Below the pieces are notes generated by a model. That model saw only the letters and a list, made by a program, of their open reading frames with translations. It did not search any database and was not told where the DNA came from. Positions 55,171 to 63,379 of a stretch of DNA of 64,000 bases are shown here, in pieces (the first letter of the stretch is position 1; every line of letters begins with the position of its first letter). Source of the DNA: OMIS01 sp044350895 (GTDB lineage: Bacteria > Patescibacteriota > Microgenomatia > UBA1400 > PJMF01); the NCBI GenBank assembly GCA_044350895.1, contig JBILGT010000003.1, forward strand, positions 29,413 through 93,412. Direction: 5' to 3'. The translations under genes and the position numbers were made by a program.

Positions 55171-57453
55171 ATGTCATATCCTCTGTATCCTAATACGTAT
55201 AAAAAAGACATCAAGGTCGGTGATAAGATCGTGTCTGTCGAAGTCGGTAAATATACCGAGCAAGCTTCTGCAGCAGTTATCACACGTTCTGGTGACACTG
55301 TGGTGCACACCACTGTTGCTTTGGGTCGCAAAGTTAACTTAGGTTATTTTCCACTTTCTGTTGAATATGCTGAGAAATTATTTGCCAGTGGCATTATTAA
55401 AGGTTCACGTTGGGTAAAACGTGATGGTCGTCCAAGTGACGATGCAATCCTCAAGGGCCGTGTTGTAGACCGCTCACTTCGCCCAATGTTCCCTGATGGT
55501 ATTACTAATGAAGTACAAGTTATCTCAACAGTGTTTTCTTATGATGGTGAAAACGAGCCAGATATGTTGGCACTCCTTGGTGGTGCAATTGGTTTGAGTA
55601 TTTCAGACATTCCTTTTGATGGTCCACTCGCTGGTATCAGAATGGGATATCAAAAATCCACCAATGAATTCATGATCAACCCAACAGTCACTGAACAAGA
55701 AAAAAGTGACATGGACTTAATCGTCTCTGGAACTGCAAACAGTGTTGTTATGGTGGAAGCTGGAGCTGATGAAGTTTCTGAAGCCATAATGGTAGAAGCA
55801 CTCACTAAAGCTCAAGAAATTTTTGCAGGTGTTTGTGACGATATCACTGCAATGGTTGCTGAAGTTGGTAAGCCAAAGAAAACACTTGTGGAAATTGATG
55901 CTGAAGCTGAAGCAAAATCTGATGCCCTCAAAACTCGAGTTCTTGAAGGCTATGCACAGCAACTTCGTGTGGTTGTTGAAAAAGAAGGCCGCCTTGAAGA
56001 GAGTGGTGCTTCTGAACTTATTAAAGAAATCGTTGCCAAGTTTAACGAGGGTGTTGAAGACGAAAAAGCAAAAGTCACTGAAGGTGAAATCTCAGGTGCT
56101 GTTTACTCACTCACCAAAAAAATTGGTCGTGAAATGATCATCAAAGAGAAGAATCGTCCAGATGGTCGTAAAACAGATGAAATCCGCCCAATTTGGTGTG
56201 AAGTTGATGTATTCCCACGCACTCATGGTTCAGCCATGTTCAAACGTGGTGCTACACAAGCTGTCACCATTACAACTCTTGGCGCACCAAATCTTGGTCA
56301 ATTGATCGAGAGTATTGAGGGTGAAGAAGTTCGTCACTACATGCATCATTACAACATGCCTCCATACGCTTCTGGTGAAGCTGGTCGCTTTGGAATGCCA
56401 AAACGTCGCGAAATTGGACATGGTGCATTAGCTGAGCGCGCGCTCTGGCCAATGATTCCTTCACAAGAGGAATTCCCATACGCAATTCACGTTGTATCTG
56501 AAATCATGAGTTCCAATGGTTCAACTTCACAGGCATCAGTCTGTGGATCAACCATGTCTCTGATGGCTGCAGGTGTCCCAATCAAACGCCCAGTTGCAGG
56601 TATTGCAATGGGACTGATGAGTGATGGAGAAACCTATGTTGTCCTTTCAGATATTCAAGGTCTTGAAGATCACATTGGTGATATGGACTTTAAAGTAGCT
56701 GGTACCACAGAAGGTATCACTGCAATTCAAATGGACATCAAGTTGAAAGGTGTGCCACGTCCTATTTTAGAGCAAGCACTTGATCAAGCTAAAGCTGGTC
56801 GTTTGCATATCTTAAGTAAGATGCTTGCAGCAATTCCTGAGCCACGCAAACAACTTTCACAATATGCTCCAAAGATTGAACAGGTCACAATTCCAATTGA
56901 TAAAATTGGTGAGTTGATCGGTCCAGGCGGCAAGAACATTAAAGGAATGATTGAACGCTATGGTGCACAAATTGATGTTGATGAAGATGCTGAGAACCAA
57001 AAAGGTATCGTCACCATTTCATCATCAGATCAGGTGCAGATTACCGCAGCCAAGACAGCAATTACTTCTATGTTCCGTGCTGTTGAGATTGGTGAAGAGT
57101 TTGATGGAGAAGTTACTCGCGTTGAAGCATACGGTGCTTTCGTTGAGTACTTACCAGGTCGTGAAGGCTTAGTCCACGTTTCAAACATGTCAACTGAGTT
57201 CGTCCAAGATGCATCACAAATGGTGCAAGTTGGTGATCAAGTACATGTTCGTCTCAGTGAGATTAAAGATGACGGCAAGATTGGTTTAAGTATGTTATCA
57301 GCTGAGCAAGAGGCTGAAGCACGCGCAAATCGTCCAGCTCGCGCCCCATTCCGTGGTGGTGACAGAGGTGGCGATCGAGGTGGTTATGGTGGCGGAGGAC
57401 GCGGTGGAGATCGCGGAGGCCGAGGCGGTGACCGAGGTGGCAGACGCTACTAA
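55171..57453 (+). CDS. pnp: Polyribonucleotide nucleotidyltransferase (PNPase) with Gly/Arg-rich tail
   Basis: 760 residues from ATG 55171, chosen for AAAGGAG seven bases upstream (the frame is open to 55114). Two RNase PH-like domains flank a helical domain: GDTVVHTTVALG, RPSDDAILKGRVVDRSLRPMFP, then DGRKTDEIRPIWCEV, FKRGATQAVTITTLG, PRRREIGHG-like KRREIGHGALAERAL, SNGSTSQASVCGS. KH domain (IGPGGKNIKGMIERYGA) and S1 domain (GEVTRVEAYGAFVEYLPGREGLVHVSNM) follow. The last ~40 residues are an RGG/RGGDRGG repeat tail, unusual for PNPase and likely an extra RNA-binding segment. Phosphorolytic 3'-5' RNA decay. A terminator follows. Confidence 0.97.
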   Translation: MSYPLYPNTYKKDIKVGDKIVSVEVGKYTEQASAAVITRSGDTVVHTTVALGRKVNLGYFPLSVEYAEKLFASGIIKGSRWVKRDGRPSDDAILKGRVVDRSLRPMFPDGITNEVQVISTVFSYDGENEPDMLALLGGAIGLSISDIPFDGPLAGIRMGYQKSTNEFMINPTVTEQEKSDMDLIVSGTANSVVMVEAGADEVSEAIMVEALTKAQEIFAGVCDDITAMVAEVGKPKKTLVEIDAEAEAKSDALKTRVLEGYAQQLRVVVEKEGRLEESGASELIKEIVAKFNEGVEDEKAKVTEGEISGAVYSLTKKIGREMIIKEKNRPDGRKTDEIRPIWCEVDVFPRTHGSAMFKRGATQAVTITTLGAPNLGQLIESIEGEEVRHYMHHYNMPPYASGEAGRFGMPKRREIGHGALAERALWPMIPSQEEFPYAIHVVSEIMSSNGSTSQASVCGSTMSLMAAGVPIKRPVAGIAMGLMSDGETYVVLSDIQGLEDHIGDMDFKVAGTTEGITAIQMDIKLKGVPRPILEQALDQAKAGRLHILSKMLAAIPEPRKQLSQYAPKIEQVTIPIDKIGELIGPGGKNIKGMIERYGAQIDVDEDAENQKGIVTISSSDQVQITAAKTAITSMFRAVEIGEEFDGEVTRVEAYGAFVEYLPGREGLVHVSNMSTEFVQDASQMVQVGDQVHVRLSEIKDDGKIGLSMLSAEQEAEARANRPARAPFRGGDRGGDRGGYGGGGRGGDRGGRGGDRGGRRY

Positions 57454-57475
57454 TCATTCTCTAGCAATAGAAATC

Positions 57476-57506
57476 AAAAAAGGCTCTCTGAAAAGAGAGC
57501 CTTTTT
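57476..57506 (+). terminator. Rho-independent terminator of pnp
   Basis: AAAAAAGGCTCTCT, GAAA tetraloop (57490-57493), AGAGAGCC (57494-57501), five Ts. Strong GNRA-capped stem; the A-rich left side lets it serve the convergent minus-strand gene too. Confidence 0.95.
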
Positions 57507-57525
57507 AGTATTCAAATATATAAAA

Positions 57526-59166
57526 TTATGGCTGAGGAATTTCCTGCATCATGGCACCAGTTGGGAACTTAATAGAGTTCGTAATAAGTGCCTTATCTTG
57601 GTTTACTTGACTAGCCATTTCATCATCAGGATCAATTCCCCAAGGAATAATGACCATCAACTTTGAAGGTGTGACCGGTGTGACTGCCATGTAGACAGGT
57701 TCCTTGTAAAAGTCACCATTACTGAGGCCTTCAACATACACAGACTGTACTTCAAGTTCACCCCACATCTGCTTGTCACCATTCAGGGTAACGGTTTTCT
57801 TGGAAGTGGTTTGGGCTTGTTTTACAAAACCATCAAGGTCAAGCTTTTTAGTGTTATCGATACAAAATATATTGTATCCAGTGTGACCTAGGTTGAAAGT
57901 ACCCTCATCACGTAGGCGATCTGCATTTGTTTTAAATGAGATGATCGCGCCCAGTGCTCCACCTTTGAGCTGTGCAGCTGGTGCAAGTCCGCGAAAACTA
58001 TCTGCTGCAAGTTGTCGCTCCTCATAGATCCAAAATCGAGGTGGTTTCTCATCTGAAGAAGTCTGTGGGAGATTGACTGTAAAGCCACAGTTTGATGGCA
58101 CCGTATCAGTTTGGGCGAGATTAAGCGTGCCGCTCATATCAGAGTCAGACATGGCTCCGTATTTACTTGGATCTTTTGGAAACTGCTCCATAAGTTTTGG
58201 TAGCATCCTCATGAGGAATGAACTCATGACTAAGAAGATAAGCCAGCCGATGAGAGACAATGAAATCAGTGTCCAGAAAAGTCCATTTCTATTTGCAGTT
58301 GCTGGTGTTGCAGCTTTTGCTTGTTTGTAGAGTGTCAGCATATAGGCCACACCGAACCAACCCAAGACAATTGAAAATATCATGTTGATGAATGAGTAGG
58401 CTGCACCAACACTTTCGTTGATAGAATTAAATATTGATGGAAGCACGAACGAAATTGCAACATTAATAACAAAGAATAGCAAAATTCTTCCTAAAATAGC
58501 GCCAAAGTTCTCAGCTACAGTGTTAAGACTCGATTTTAAGGCAGCAATTGGTGTTTTCTTATCAATTACAACTTCGTACATACCGAACATGAAGAATATA
58601 CCCATCAAAATTGAGGGCACCATGAAGAACCAGAAGCCACCAAAACTTAAAAATCCTGAAAGCAGGCTATACAGTATCAACCAACCAGAGACACCAAGTC
58701 CAGCTTTGAGCAGTGAACCGATGCTCGGTTTTTCACCGGCACGAGCGAAAGCCAGAATCATAGCCGCAGTAAAAATTGATCCAATTACAGTCGATATGAT
58801 TACTAAAATTCCTGCCACGATAACGATTCCAGCAAAGAAACCTGGGCCGAGTACAGTAAGTGCTGCAGGTCCTTGCTCAGAAAGATTCTTAAAAAGTTCA
58901 CTGATATTTGTAGAGCTTGCTGTAAGACCAAACAGTGCGCCAAAAGCTAGTGCAAATAGCACAAACGAAACTGCAAAGGAGATTAAAGAGAGTAACACTG
59001 CATTGAGTGCACCACTCGTCATGCGATGCCAGCTTTCAATGAACAGATCTGAAATTGAAGAAAATCCTGCACCAGAAACATGTCGGGTTTTTTCAGAAGA
59101 TTGTGGAGCAGCAGATGTACTGTTTACTGTAGTTGTTACTGATTGATCAGTTGAGGTTTCTTGCAT
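57526..59166 (-). CDS. Polytopic membrane protein of unknown function
   Basis: 546 residues. A Ser/Thr-rich cytoplasmic N-terminus (~1-35) leads to about seven membrane helices between ~50 and ~330 in the style of DUF4013/GDPD-type membrane domains (repeated LxxAxxxAxxN helices with a KSSLNTVAENFGAILGR amphipathic segment). The C-terminal ~210 residues are probably extracytoplasmic and beta-rich (CGFTVNLPQTSSDEKPPRFWIYEE..., VEGLSNGDFYKEPVYMAVTPVTPSKLMVIIPW). No enzyme motif visible. A TAGAAT/ATTCTA palindrome (59188-59201) lies 22 bases upstream of the ATG. Convergent with pnp. Confidence 0.65.
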   Translation of the reverse strand: MQETSTDQSVTTTVNSTSAAPQSSEKTRHVSGAGFSSISDLFIESWHRMTSGALNAVLLSLISFAVSFVLFALAFGALFGLTASSTNISELFKNLSEQGPAALTVLGPGFFAGIVIVAGILVIISTVIGSIFTAAMILAFARAGEKPSIGSLLKAGLGVSGWLILYSLLSGFLSFGGFWFFMVPSILMGIFFMFGMYEVVIDKKTPIAALKSSLNTVAENFGAILGRILLFFVINVAISFVLPSIFNSINESVGAAYSFINMIFSIVLGWFGVAYMLTLYKQAKAATPATANRNGLFWTLISLSLIGWLIFLVMSSFLMRMLPKLMEQFPKDPSKYGAMSDSDMSGTLNLAQTDTVPSNCGFTVNLPQTSSDEKPPRFWIYEERQLAADSFRGLAPAAQLKGGALGAIISFKTNADRLRDEGTFNLGHTGYNIFCIDNTKKLDLDGFVKQAQTTSKKTVTLNGDKQMWGELEVQSVYVEGLSNGDFYKEPVYMAVTPVTPSKLMVIIPWGIDPDDEMASQVNQDKALITNSIKFPTGAMMQEIPQP

Positions 59167-59253
59167 AATTTATAGGGAAATTGTATATAGAATGTATTCT
59201 ACACTTTTTTTTGTGTAGCAACAATCAATCTTTCATGTTCACTTGATACTGGG

Positions 59254-59259
59254 TATACT
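59254..59259 (+). promoter_or_regulatory. -10 element of the aldolase-like gene (leaderless)
   Basis: TATACT ends six bases before ATG 59266, no SD. Confidence 0.55.
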
Positions 59260-59265
59260 GAGCAC

Positions 59266-60123
59266 ATGAAGATATCGGGAATACGCGATCAAAATGACGT
59301 GGCGGTGGTACTAGCCTTTGATCAGGTAGTACCAATTGCAGATCACCTTGGCTTAAATATCCATAATCCGCAAGAAAAAGTTATTTTCACGCAACAGTTG
59401 AATGAGATGATGCAACTGTATTCGCCTGCCGCCACCGGTGTAGTAATTGCTCCAGAACTGGGGTTTGATGCATTGGGAGAAGTTTCACCGTTAGTGGGGA
59501 CACTTTTTTCACTGGAGCGAAGACTCTTTGATGCTGATCCGCTGTCTGTACCAATCCTTGTTTCACAGTGGGGTGTAGAAGCAGTGCGAAATAATTATGG
59601 AGTAGCCAAACTTGAGCTGATGTATAACCCAGAAGAAAAGGAAGCAGCCACCAAAAAGCAAATTGTAGCTGAGCTTTTTGACTACTGCCAGCATGAAGGC
59701 ATAGATCTTCTACTTGAGCTCGTCATATACATTGAAGGCACTGAACTCGAGTATAAACAACGCTTTTCAGACCTCCAATTGACTGCTATTCAAGAGCTGA
59801 GAAATTCATGTTCACTACTTGCGCTTGAATATCCAATGACAGCGTTGGGTGCCGTAACGGTCACGGCAGAACTTGATATTCCCTGGATCATAACCGCACG
59901 CGACACACCCTATGAAACATTTAAAGAACACTTGAGAACTGCTCTAGAGAGTGGTGCTACTGGATTTATGGCGATGGAACAATTTTTACCACCACTACCT
60001 GCTACAGGTAATCCTGTGTTTAACGAAAAAGCATGTTTAGAATTCTGCACGACAATTGGTCGAGATCGCATATTGGAGCTCTCACGAATTGCAAGTGAAG
60101 CGGGAGAACGAGATAAATCCTGA
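59266..60123 (+). CDS. TIM-barrel protein related to LacD-type aldolases, Schiff-base Lys apparently missing
   Basis: 285 residues. The start VAVVLAFDQVVPI resembles the AFDQR strand of class I tagatose/fructose bisphosphate aldolases (LacD family), KLELMYNP fits LKLYYDP, and LLLELVIY fits the LEPLxY strand. In LacD the catalytic Lys sits in KVEFP; the matching segment here is LLALEYPM, with Ala in place of Lys. The end contains an FxxxPPLPxTGNP segment. It may be a non-catalytic or altered-chemistry relative; homology itself is my reading of strand patterns. It has a leaderless promoter and precedes sod by 100 bases. Confidence 0.5.
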   Translation: MKISGIRDQNDVAVVLAFDQVVPIADHLGLNIHNPQEKVIFTQQLNEMMQLYSPAATGVVIAPELGFDALGEVSPLVGTLFSLERRLFDADPLSVPILVSQWGVEAVRNNYGVAKLELMYNPEEKEAATKKQIVAELFDYCQHEGIDLLLELVIYIEGTELEYKQRFSDLQLTAIQELRNSCSLLALEYPMTALGAVTVTAELDIPWIITARDTPYETFKEHLRTALESGATGFMAMEQFLPPLPATGNPVFNEKACLEFCTTIGRDRILELSRIASEAGERDKS

Positions 60124-60180
60124 GGATGTTTCGTGATTTGTTAGGATTGCTCAAATAGATTTTTTTGTTATTGTAAGTAC

Positions 60181-60186
60181 TACAAT
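60181..60186 (+). promoter_or_regulatory. -10 element upstream of sod
   Basis: TACAAT, with a leader of about 31 nt that contains AAAGG before ATG 60224. No convincing -35. Confidence 0.4.
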
Positions 60187-60223
60187 TACTCACTTTGTTT
60201 GCACCTGCTCAGAAAGGCACGTT

Positions 60224-60835
60224 ATGTTTACTTTACCAAAGCTCACTTTTGAATATAGTGCGGTGGAACCATATATCGATGCAAAAACAATGGAGATTCA
60301 CCACTCAAAGCATCACCAGACGTATGTTGATAAGCTGAATGCAGCACTGCAAGATCATCCTGAATTTGCCAATATGGACGTGACTGAACTCCTCCAAAAA
60401 ATTGATACAGTGCCAGAATCTGCCAAAACAGCAGTCCGCAATCATGGTGGCGGACATGCTAATCACTCGTTATTCTGGACAATCATCGGTCCACAAGGAT
60501 CAGCACAACCTGCTGGCACTCTTGCAGAAAAATTGAATGAAGCATTCGGCAATTTTGAAACATTTACTGAAAAGTTCAATCAAGCTGCCACCAATCAATT
60601 TGGTTCAGGCTGGGCATGGCTAGTTGTCACTCCTGAGAAAAAACTGGCTGTCTATTCATTGCCAAATCAAGATTCTCCATACATGACTGGTGATACTCCT
60701 ATTCTTGGACTCGATGTTTGGGAGCATGCATATTATTTGAAATATCAGAACAAACGACCTGAATACATCAGCGCATTCTGGAGTATTGTGAACTGGCAAG
60801 AAGTTGAACGACGATATGCAGCGGTAGCTGTGTAG
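60224..60835 (+). CDS. sodA: Superoxide dismutase, Fe/Mn family (Mn-type signature)
   Basis: 203 residues, typical length. Metal ligands H26, H81, D164 and H168 are present (EIHHSKHHQTY, NHGGGHANHSLFW, LGLDVWEHAYYLKYQN). The NQDSP motif in place of an N-terminal second-sphere Gln points to the Mn or cambialistic type. It converts superoxide to oxygen and peroxide in the cytoplasm; no signal peptide. Presence of SOD indicates exposure to oxygen, despite a class II RNR and radical-SAM enzyme. SD AAAGG lies near the start. Confidence 0.96.
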   Translation: MFTLPKLTFEYSAVEPYIDAKTMEIHHSKHHQTYVDKLNAALQDHPEFANMDVTELLQKIDTVPESAKTAVRNHGGGHANHSLFWTIIGPQGSAQPAGTLAEKLNEAFGNFETFTEKFNQAATNQFGSGWAWLVVTPEKKLAVYSLPNQDSPYMTGDTPILGLDVWEHAYYLKYQNKRPEYISAFWSIVNWQEVERRYAAVAV

Positions 60836-60860
60836 AATCAATCCATTTGAGAAAGAAAAA

Positions 60861-61445
60861 ATGTTGCAGCTTATACTTGACGTGGAAACCAAAAAAACCT
60901 TTGAAGAAGTGGGCGGATTTTTTCCAGACCGCTTAGGGATTTCATTTGTGGGTGTCTGTGCTCGTGATGGCTATTCGGGCAAAGGTGAGATGAAATCATT
61001 TTTTGAGGATGATTTGCCACAACTGTTTCCTTTACTTGAAAAAGCCGATGTTGTCATTGGATTCAATATTGATGACTTTGATATGCAGACATTTTTGCCC
61101 TACTACAAAGGTGATATTACAGCCATACCAACGCTCGATGTGATGCAACGCATCAAGAAAAGTGTGGGACATCGGATTGGACTTGATGCCGTGGCCAAAG
61201 AAACGCTCGGGATTGGAAAAACTGGCGATGGTCTTGATGCTATCAAGTACTACCATGCCAAGAACTGGGAGGCACTTTCTAGTTACTGTCTACAAGATGT
61301 GGCGGTGACGCGTGATGTCTATGACTATGGATTGAATAAAGGAAAAGTGAAGTTTCGAAATAAATGGAATCGCTTAATTGAGTGCGATGTTGATTTCTCA
61401 TTTACAGCAAGTAAAGATGCTGGTGTGCAGATGAGTCTGCTGTAG
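60861..61445 (+). CDS. Predicted DEDD 3'-5' exonuclease (RNase H-like, YprB-type)
   Basis: 194 residues. ILDVETKKTF supplies the DxE of exo I, VVIGFNIDDFDMQTF the exo II Asp, and YCLQDVAVTRDVYDYG the exo III Y/D helix of DEDDy exonucleases. This is the stand-alone RNase_H-like (PF13482, YprB-type) pattern. It probably trims DNA or RNA 3' ends in the cytoplasm. Twenty-five bases after sod and 11 before a Nudix gene, so possibly in one transcript. The ORF's short C-terminal tail shows no further domain. Confidence 0.78.
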   Translation: MLQLILDVETKKTFEEVGGFFPDRLGISFVGVCARDGYSGKGEMKSFFEDDLPQLFPLLEKADVVIGFNIDDFDMQTFLPYYKGDITAIPTLDVMQRIKKSVGHRIGLDAVAKETLGIGKTGDGLDAIKYYHAKNWEALSSYCLQDVAVTRDVYDYGLNKGKVKFRNKWNRLIECDVDFSFTASKDAGVQMSLL

Positions 61446-61456
61446 AATGCACTAAG

Positions 61457-61963
61457 ATGCAACCAAAAATCTGTTACACCGCTGCTGGTATTTTAATTCA
61501 CGAGAGAAAAGTGTTATTGGTTAAGCACAAAAAACTGGGAATTTGGCTTAATCCCGGTGGTCATATAGAAGGTGCAGAGCTTCCACACCAAGCAGCAGAA
61601 CGAGAATTTTTTGAGGAGACTGGGGTAAAAGTGGTGGCTTATGATCCTCGTGGCTTACTGACAGACACCGACTCAACATACCTCCCATCGCCAATCCTTT
61701 CCAACGTACACTGGGTATGTCCAGAAAATTTTGCAGCTCGAGAAAAAAATCCCGACAACTATGAGCTCCATCCCAAATGGCAGCGCGGGTGTGAACAGCA
61801 CCTGGGGTTTTTGTACTTGGTGAAGCCCGTGGCAGGTGTAGATTTTGTGGAAGATACCGTCGAAACTGATGGGATTCAGTGGTTTGGAGAAGATGCAATT
61901 GCTGGAATTGAGACGAGAGAGAATATAAGGAAAGAAATTGGCTACGCATTTCAGCTGCTGTGA
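61457..61963 (+). CDS. Nudix hydrolase
   Basis: 168 residues with a perfect Nudix box, Gx5Ex7REUxEExGU, in GGHIEGAELPHQAAEREFFEETGV. N-terminal AAGILIHERKVLLVKHKKLGIWLNPGG is the canonical lead-in. Substrate specificity cannot be assigned; such proteins clean up nucleoside diphosphate derivatives. Encoded 11 bases after the exonuclease gene and 30 before sufC. Confidence 0.9.
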   Translation: MQPKICYTAAGILIHERKVLLVKHKKLGIWLNPGGHIEGAELPHQAAEREFFEETGVKVVAYDPRGLLTDTDSTYLPSPILSNVHWVCPENFAAREKNPDNYELHPKWQRGCEQHLGFLYLVKPVAGVDFVEDTVETDGIQWFGEDAIAGIETRENIRKEIGYAFQLL

Positions 61964-61978
61964 ATAAAGTACATCTGG

Positions 61979-61984
61979 TACAAT
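61979..61984 (+). promoter_or_regulatory. -10 element of sufC
   Basis: TACAAT preceded by CTGG, ending nine bases before ATG 61994; no SD. Leaderless arrangement. Confidence 0.5.
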
Positions 61985-61993
61985 AACCACGAT

Positions 61994-62761
61994 ATGTCAG
62001 TTCTCAAAATAAAAAACCTCCACGCGCGCATTGCTGAAAAGGAAATTCTGCACGGTATTTCCTTGAGTGTGCAGAGTAGTGAAATTCACGCCATCATGGG
62101 TCCAAATGGCTCGGGAAAAAGCACCCTTGCCAGTACACTTGCAGGTCATCCATCCTATGAAATTGTTGAGCCAGAGAAGTTTGCTACCAGTATTTCAATT
62201 GATGGAGCAGAACTTTTGGAGCTCTCACCAGACGAACGTGCCCGTCATGGCTTGTTTTTGGCCTTTCAATACCCGGTAGAAATTCCGGGTGTGAGTGTGC
62301 AGAACTTTTTACGTCATGTGCATAATGCCCGATTTGCCAATGAACCAGAACGATTGTTTAAAAAAGCAATTGATTTCAGAAAATATCTCCAAGAAATGGC
62401 GGCAGAGTTTGAAGTTGATGCAGCATTTTTGAGTAGAGGATTGAACGAAGGATTTAGTGGGGGAGAAAAGAAACAGCTTGAGATTTTGCAGATGGGTGTG
62501 CTCGAACCAAAGTTTGCGATTTTGGATGAAACTGACTCAGGACTTGATATTGATGCCATCAAAAAAGTAGCGCGCAACGTCAAGAAAATTGTGGAAAAAT
62601 CTGGAACTGGCATTCTTGTTATTACGCACTACAATCGTATCCTCGAGTACTTGCAACCAGGATTTGTCCATGTCATGATTGAGGGGCAGATTGCCCAATC
62701 TGGTGGCAAAGAACTGGTCACAGAGCTCGAAAAAACTGGCTACAAAGAATTTAAGTCCTGA
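61994..62761 (+). CDS. sufC: Fe-S cluster assembly ATPase SufC
   Basis: 255 residues, family length. ABC ATPase with Walker A GPNGSGKST, Q-loop FQYPVEIPG, SufC-specific signature FSGGEKKQLEILQM, and Walker B FAILDETDSGLD followed by H-loop ITHYNR. SufC works with SufB and SufD to build Fe-S clusters. Neither sufB nor sufD nor sufS follows here: the next gene is a Nudix protein four bases on. The partners must lie elsewhere. Fe-S supply is needed for the radical-SAM enzyme at 47 kb. Confidence 0.93.
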   Translation: MSVLKIKNLHARIAEKEILHGISLSVQSSEIHAIMGPNGSGKSTLASTLAGHPSYEIVEPEKFATSISIDGAELLELSPDERARHGLFLAFQYPVEIPGVSVQNFLRHVHNARFANEPERLFKKAIDFRKYLQEMAAEFEVDAAFLSRGLNEGFSGGEKKQLEILQMGVLEPKFAILDETDSGLDIDAIKKVARNVKKIVEKSGTGILVITHYNRILEYLQPGFVHVMIEGQIAQSGGKELVTELEKTGYKEFKS

Positions 62762-62765
62762 ACGT

Positions 62766-63242
62766 ATGGAAACACTGCCACATCAACTCACTAAAAACGT
62801 CAAATTACTCCAAAAAGTTTTGTTAGTTCATAACGGCAAGTTTTTGATTATGCGTCGCTCTCCAGACAGTGCGACTCGTCCTGATCAATGGGATCTGCCA
62901 GGTGGCAATTCTGAGTGGCCACAAACGAGTGAAACACTCCAAGATCCACACAAAGCAGATCTCGTGCGGGAAGTGGAAGAAGAGACGGGAATTGAAATTT
63001 CTGAAGATGATGTTAAAGAAAATGTGTATATTGGCACATATTTTGATGCTGCCAAGCAAATGTATTCTGTGGTGTTGGGATGGAAAATTGTGTTGCCTGA
63101 TGATTTTTTGGAGTATTCTGTGGCGATGAGTGATGAGCATTATGAGTTCACATGGCTAGAAAAAGAGGATTTTGATCAGTTTGATTTTGGTTTTGCGGGT
63201 GGAAAAGATGGGTTTATTACGAAAATGGTGGAGAAGTTGTAA
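62766..63242 (+). CDS. Nudix hydrolase
   Basis: 158 residues from ATG 62766, four bases after the sufC stop (the frame extends upstream inside sufC, which I regard as spurious). The Nudix box is extended: DLPGGNSEWPQTSETLQDPHKADLVREVEEETGI, with the REVEEETGI helix intact and an insertion before it. It resembles ADP-ribose or dNTP-cleaning Nudix proteins, but substrate is unknown. It ends the last native-looking transcription unit; a terminator follows 30 bases later. Confidence 0.85.
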   Translation: METLPHQLTKNVKLLQKVLLVHNGKFLIMRRSPDSATRPDQWDLPGGNSEWPQTSETLQDPHKADLVREVEEETGIEISEDDVKENVYIGTYFDAAKQMYSVVLGWKIVLPDDFLEYSVAMSDEHYEFTWLEKEDFDQFDFGFAGGKDGFITKMVEKL

Positions 63243-63271
63243 AGAGAAAATTGTACAAATGAATTTGAGAG

Positions 63272-63294
63272 GCATCTAAGAGGATGCTTTTTTT
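63272..63294 (+). terminator. Probable intrinsic terminator after the sufC-Nudix unit
   Basis: GCATC (63272-63276), loop, GATGC (63283-63287), then seven Ts. Short stem but good T-run. Confidence 0.65.
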
Positions 63295-63304
63295 GTGGAA
63301 ATTT

Positions 63305-63374
63305 GACGATCTGACTGGCAGAAGGGTATTTCACCTCCTGCCAGCCACGTGCTCTAAAACTTAACTAGATCGTC
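63305..63374. repeat. Nested inverted repeat at the left edge of the atypical block
   Basis: GACGATCT (63305-63312) pairs with AGATCGTC (63367-63374), and CTGGCAG (63315-63321) pairs with CTGCCAG (63338-63344). The two nested perfect arms (eight and seven bases) form a large cruciform-capable structure just outside the atypical ORF. The CCTGCCAG octamer recurs at the right end of the block (about 63839-63846). Confidence 0.7.
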
Positions 63375-63379
63375 GTTAC

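Noticed and set aside
59188..59201. TAGAAT-GT-ATTCTA palindrome between divergent genes
   Set aside because: Six-base A/T-rich arms resemble overlapping -10 hexamers and are short enough to arise by chance; not claimed as an operator.
63305..63374. Integron attC site
   Set aside because: The nested inverted repeat has the right size, but neither GTTRRRY nor RYYYAAC core sites occur at the expected ends.
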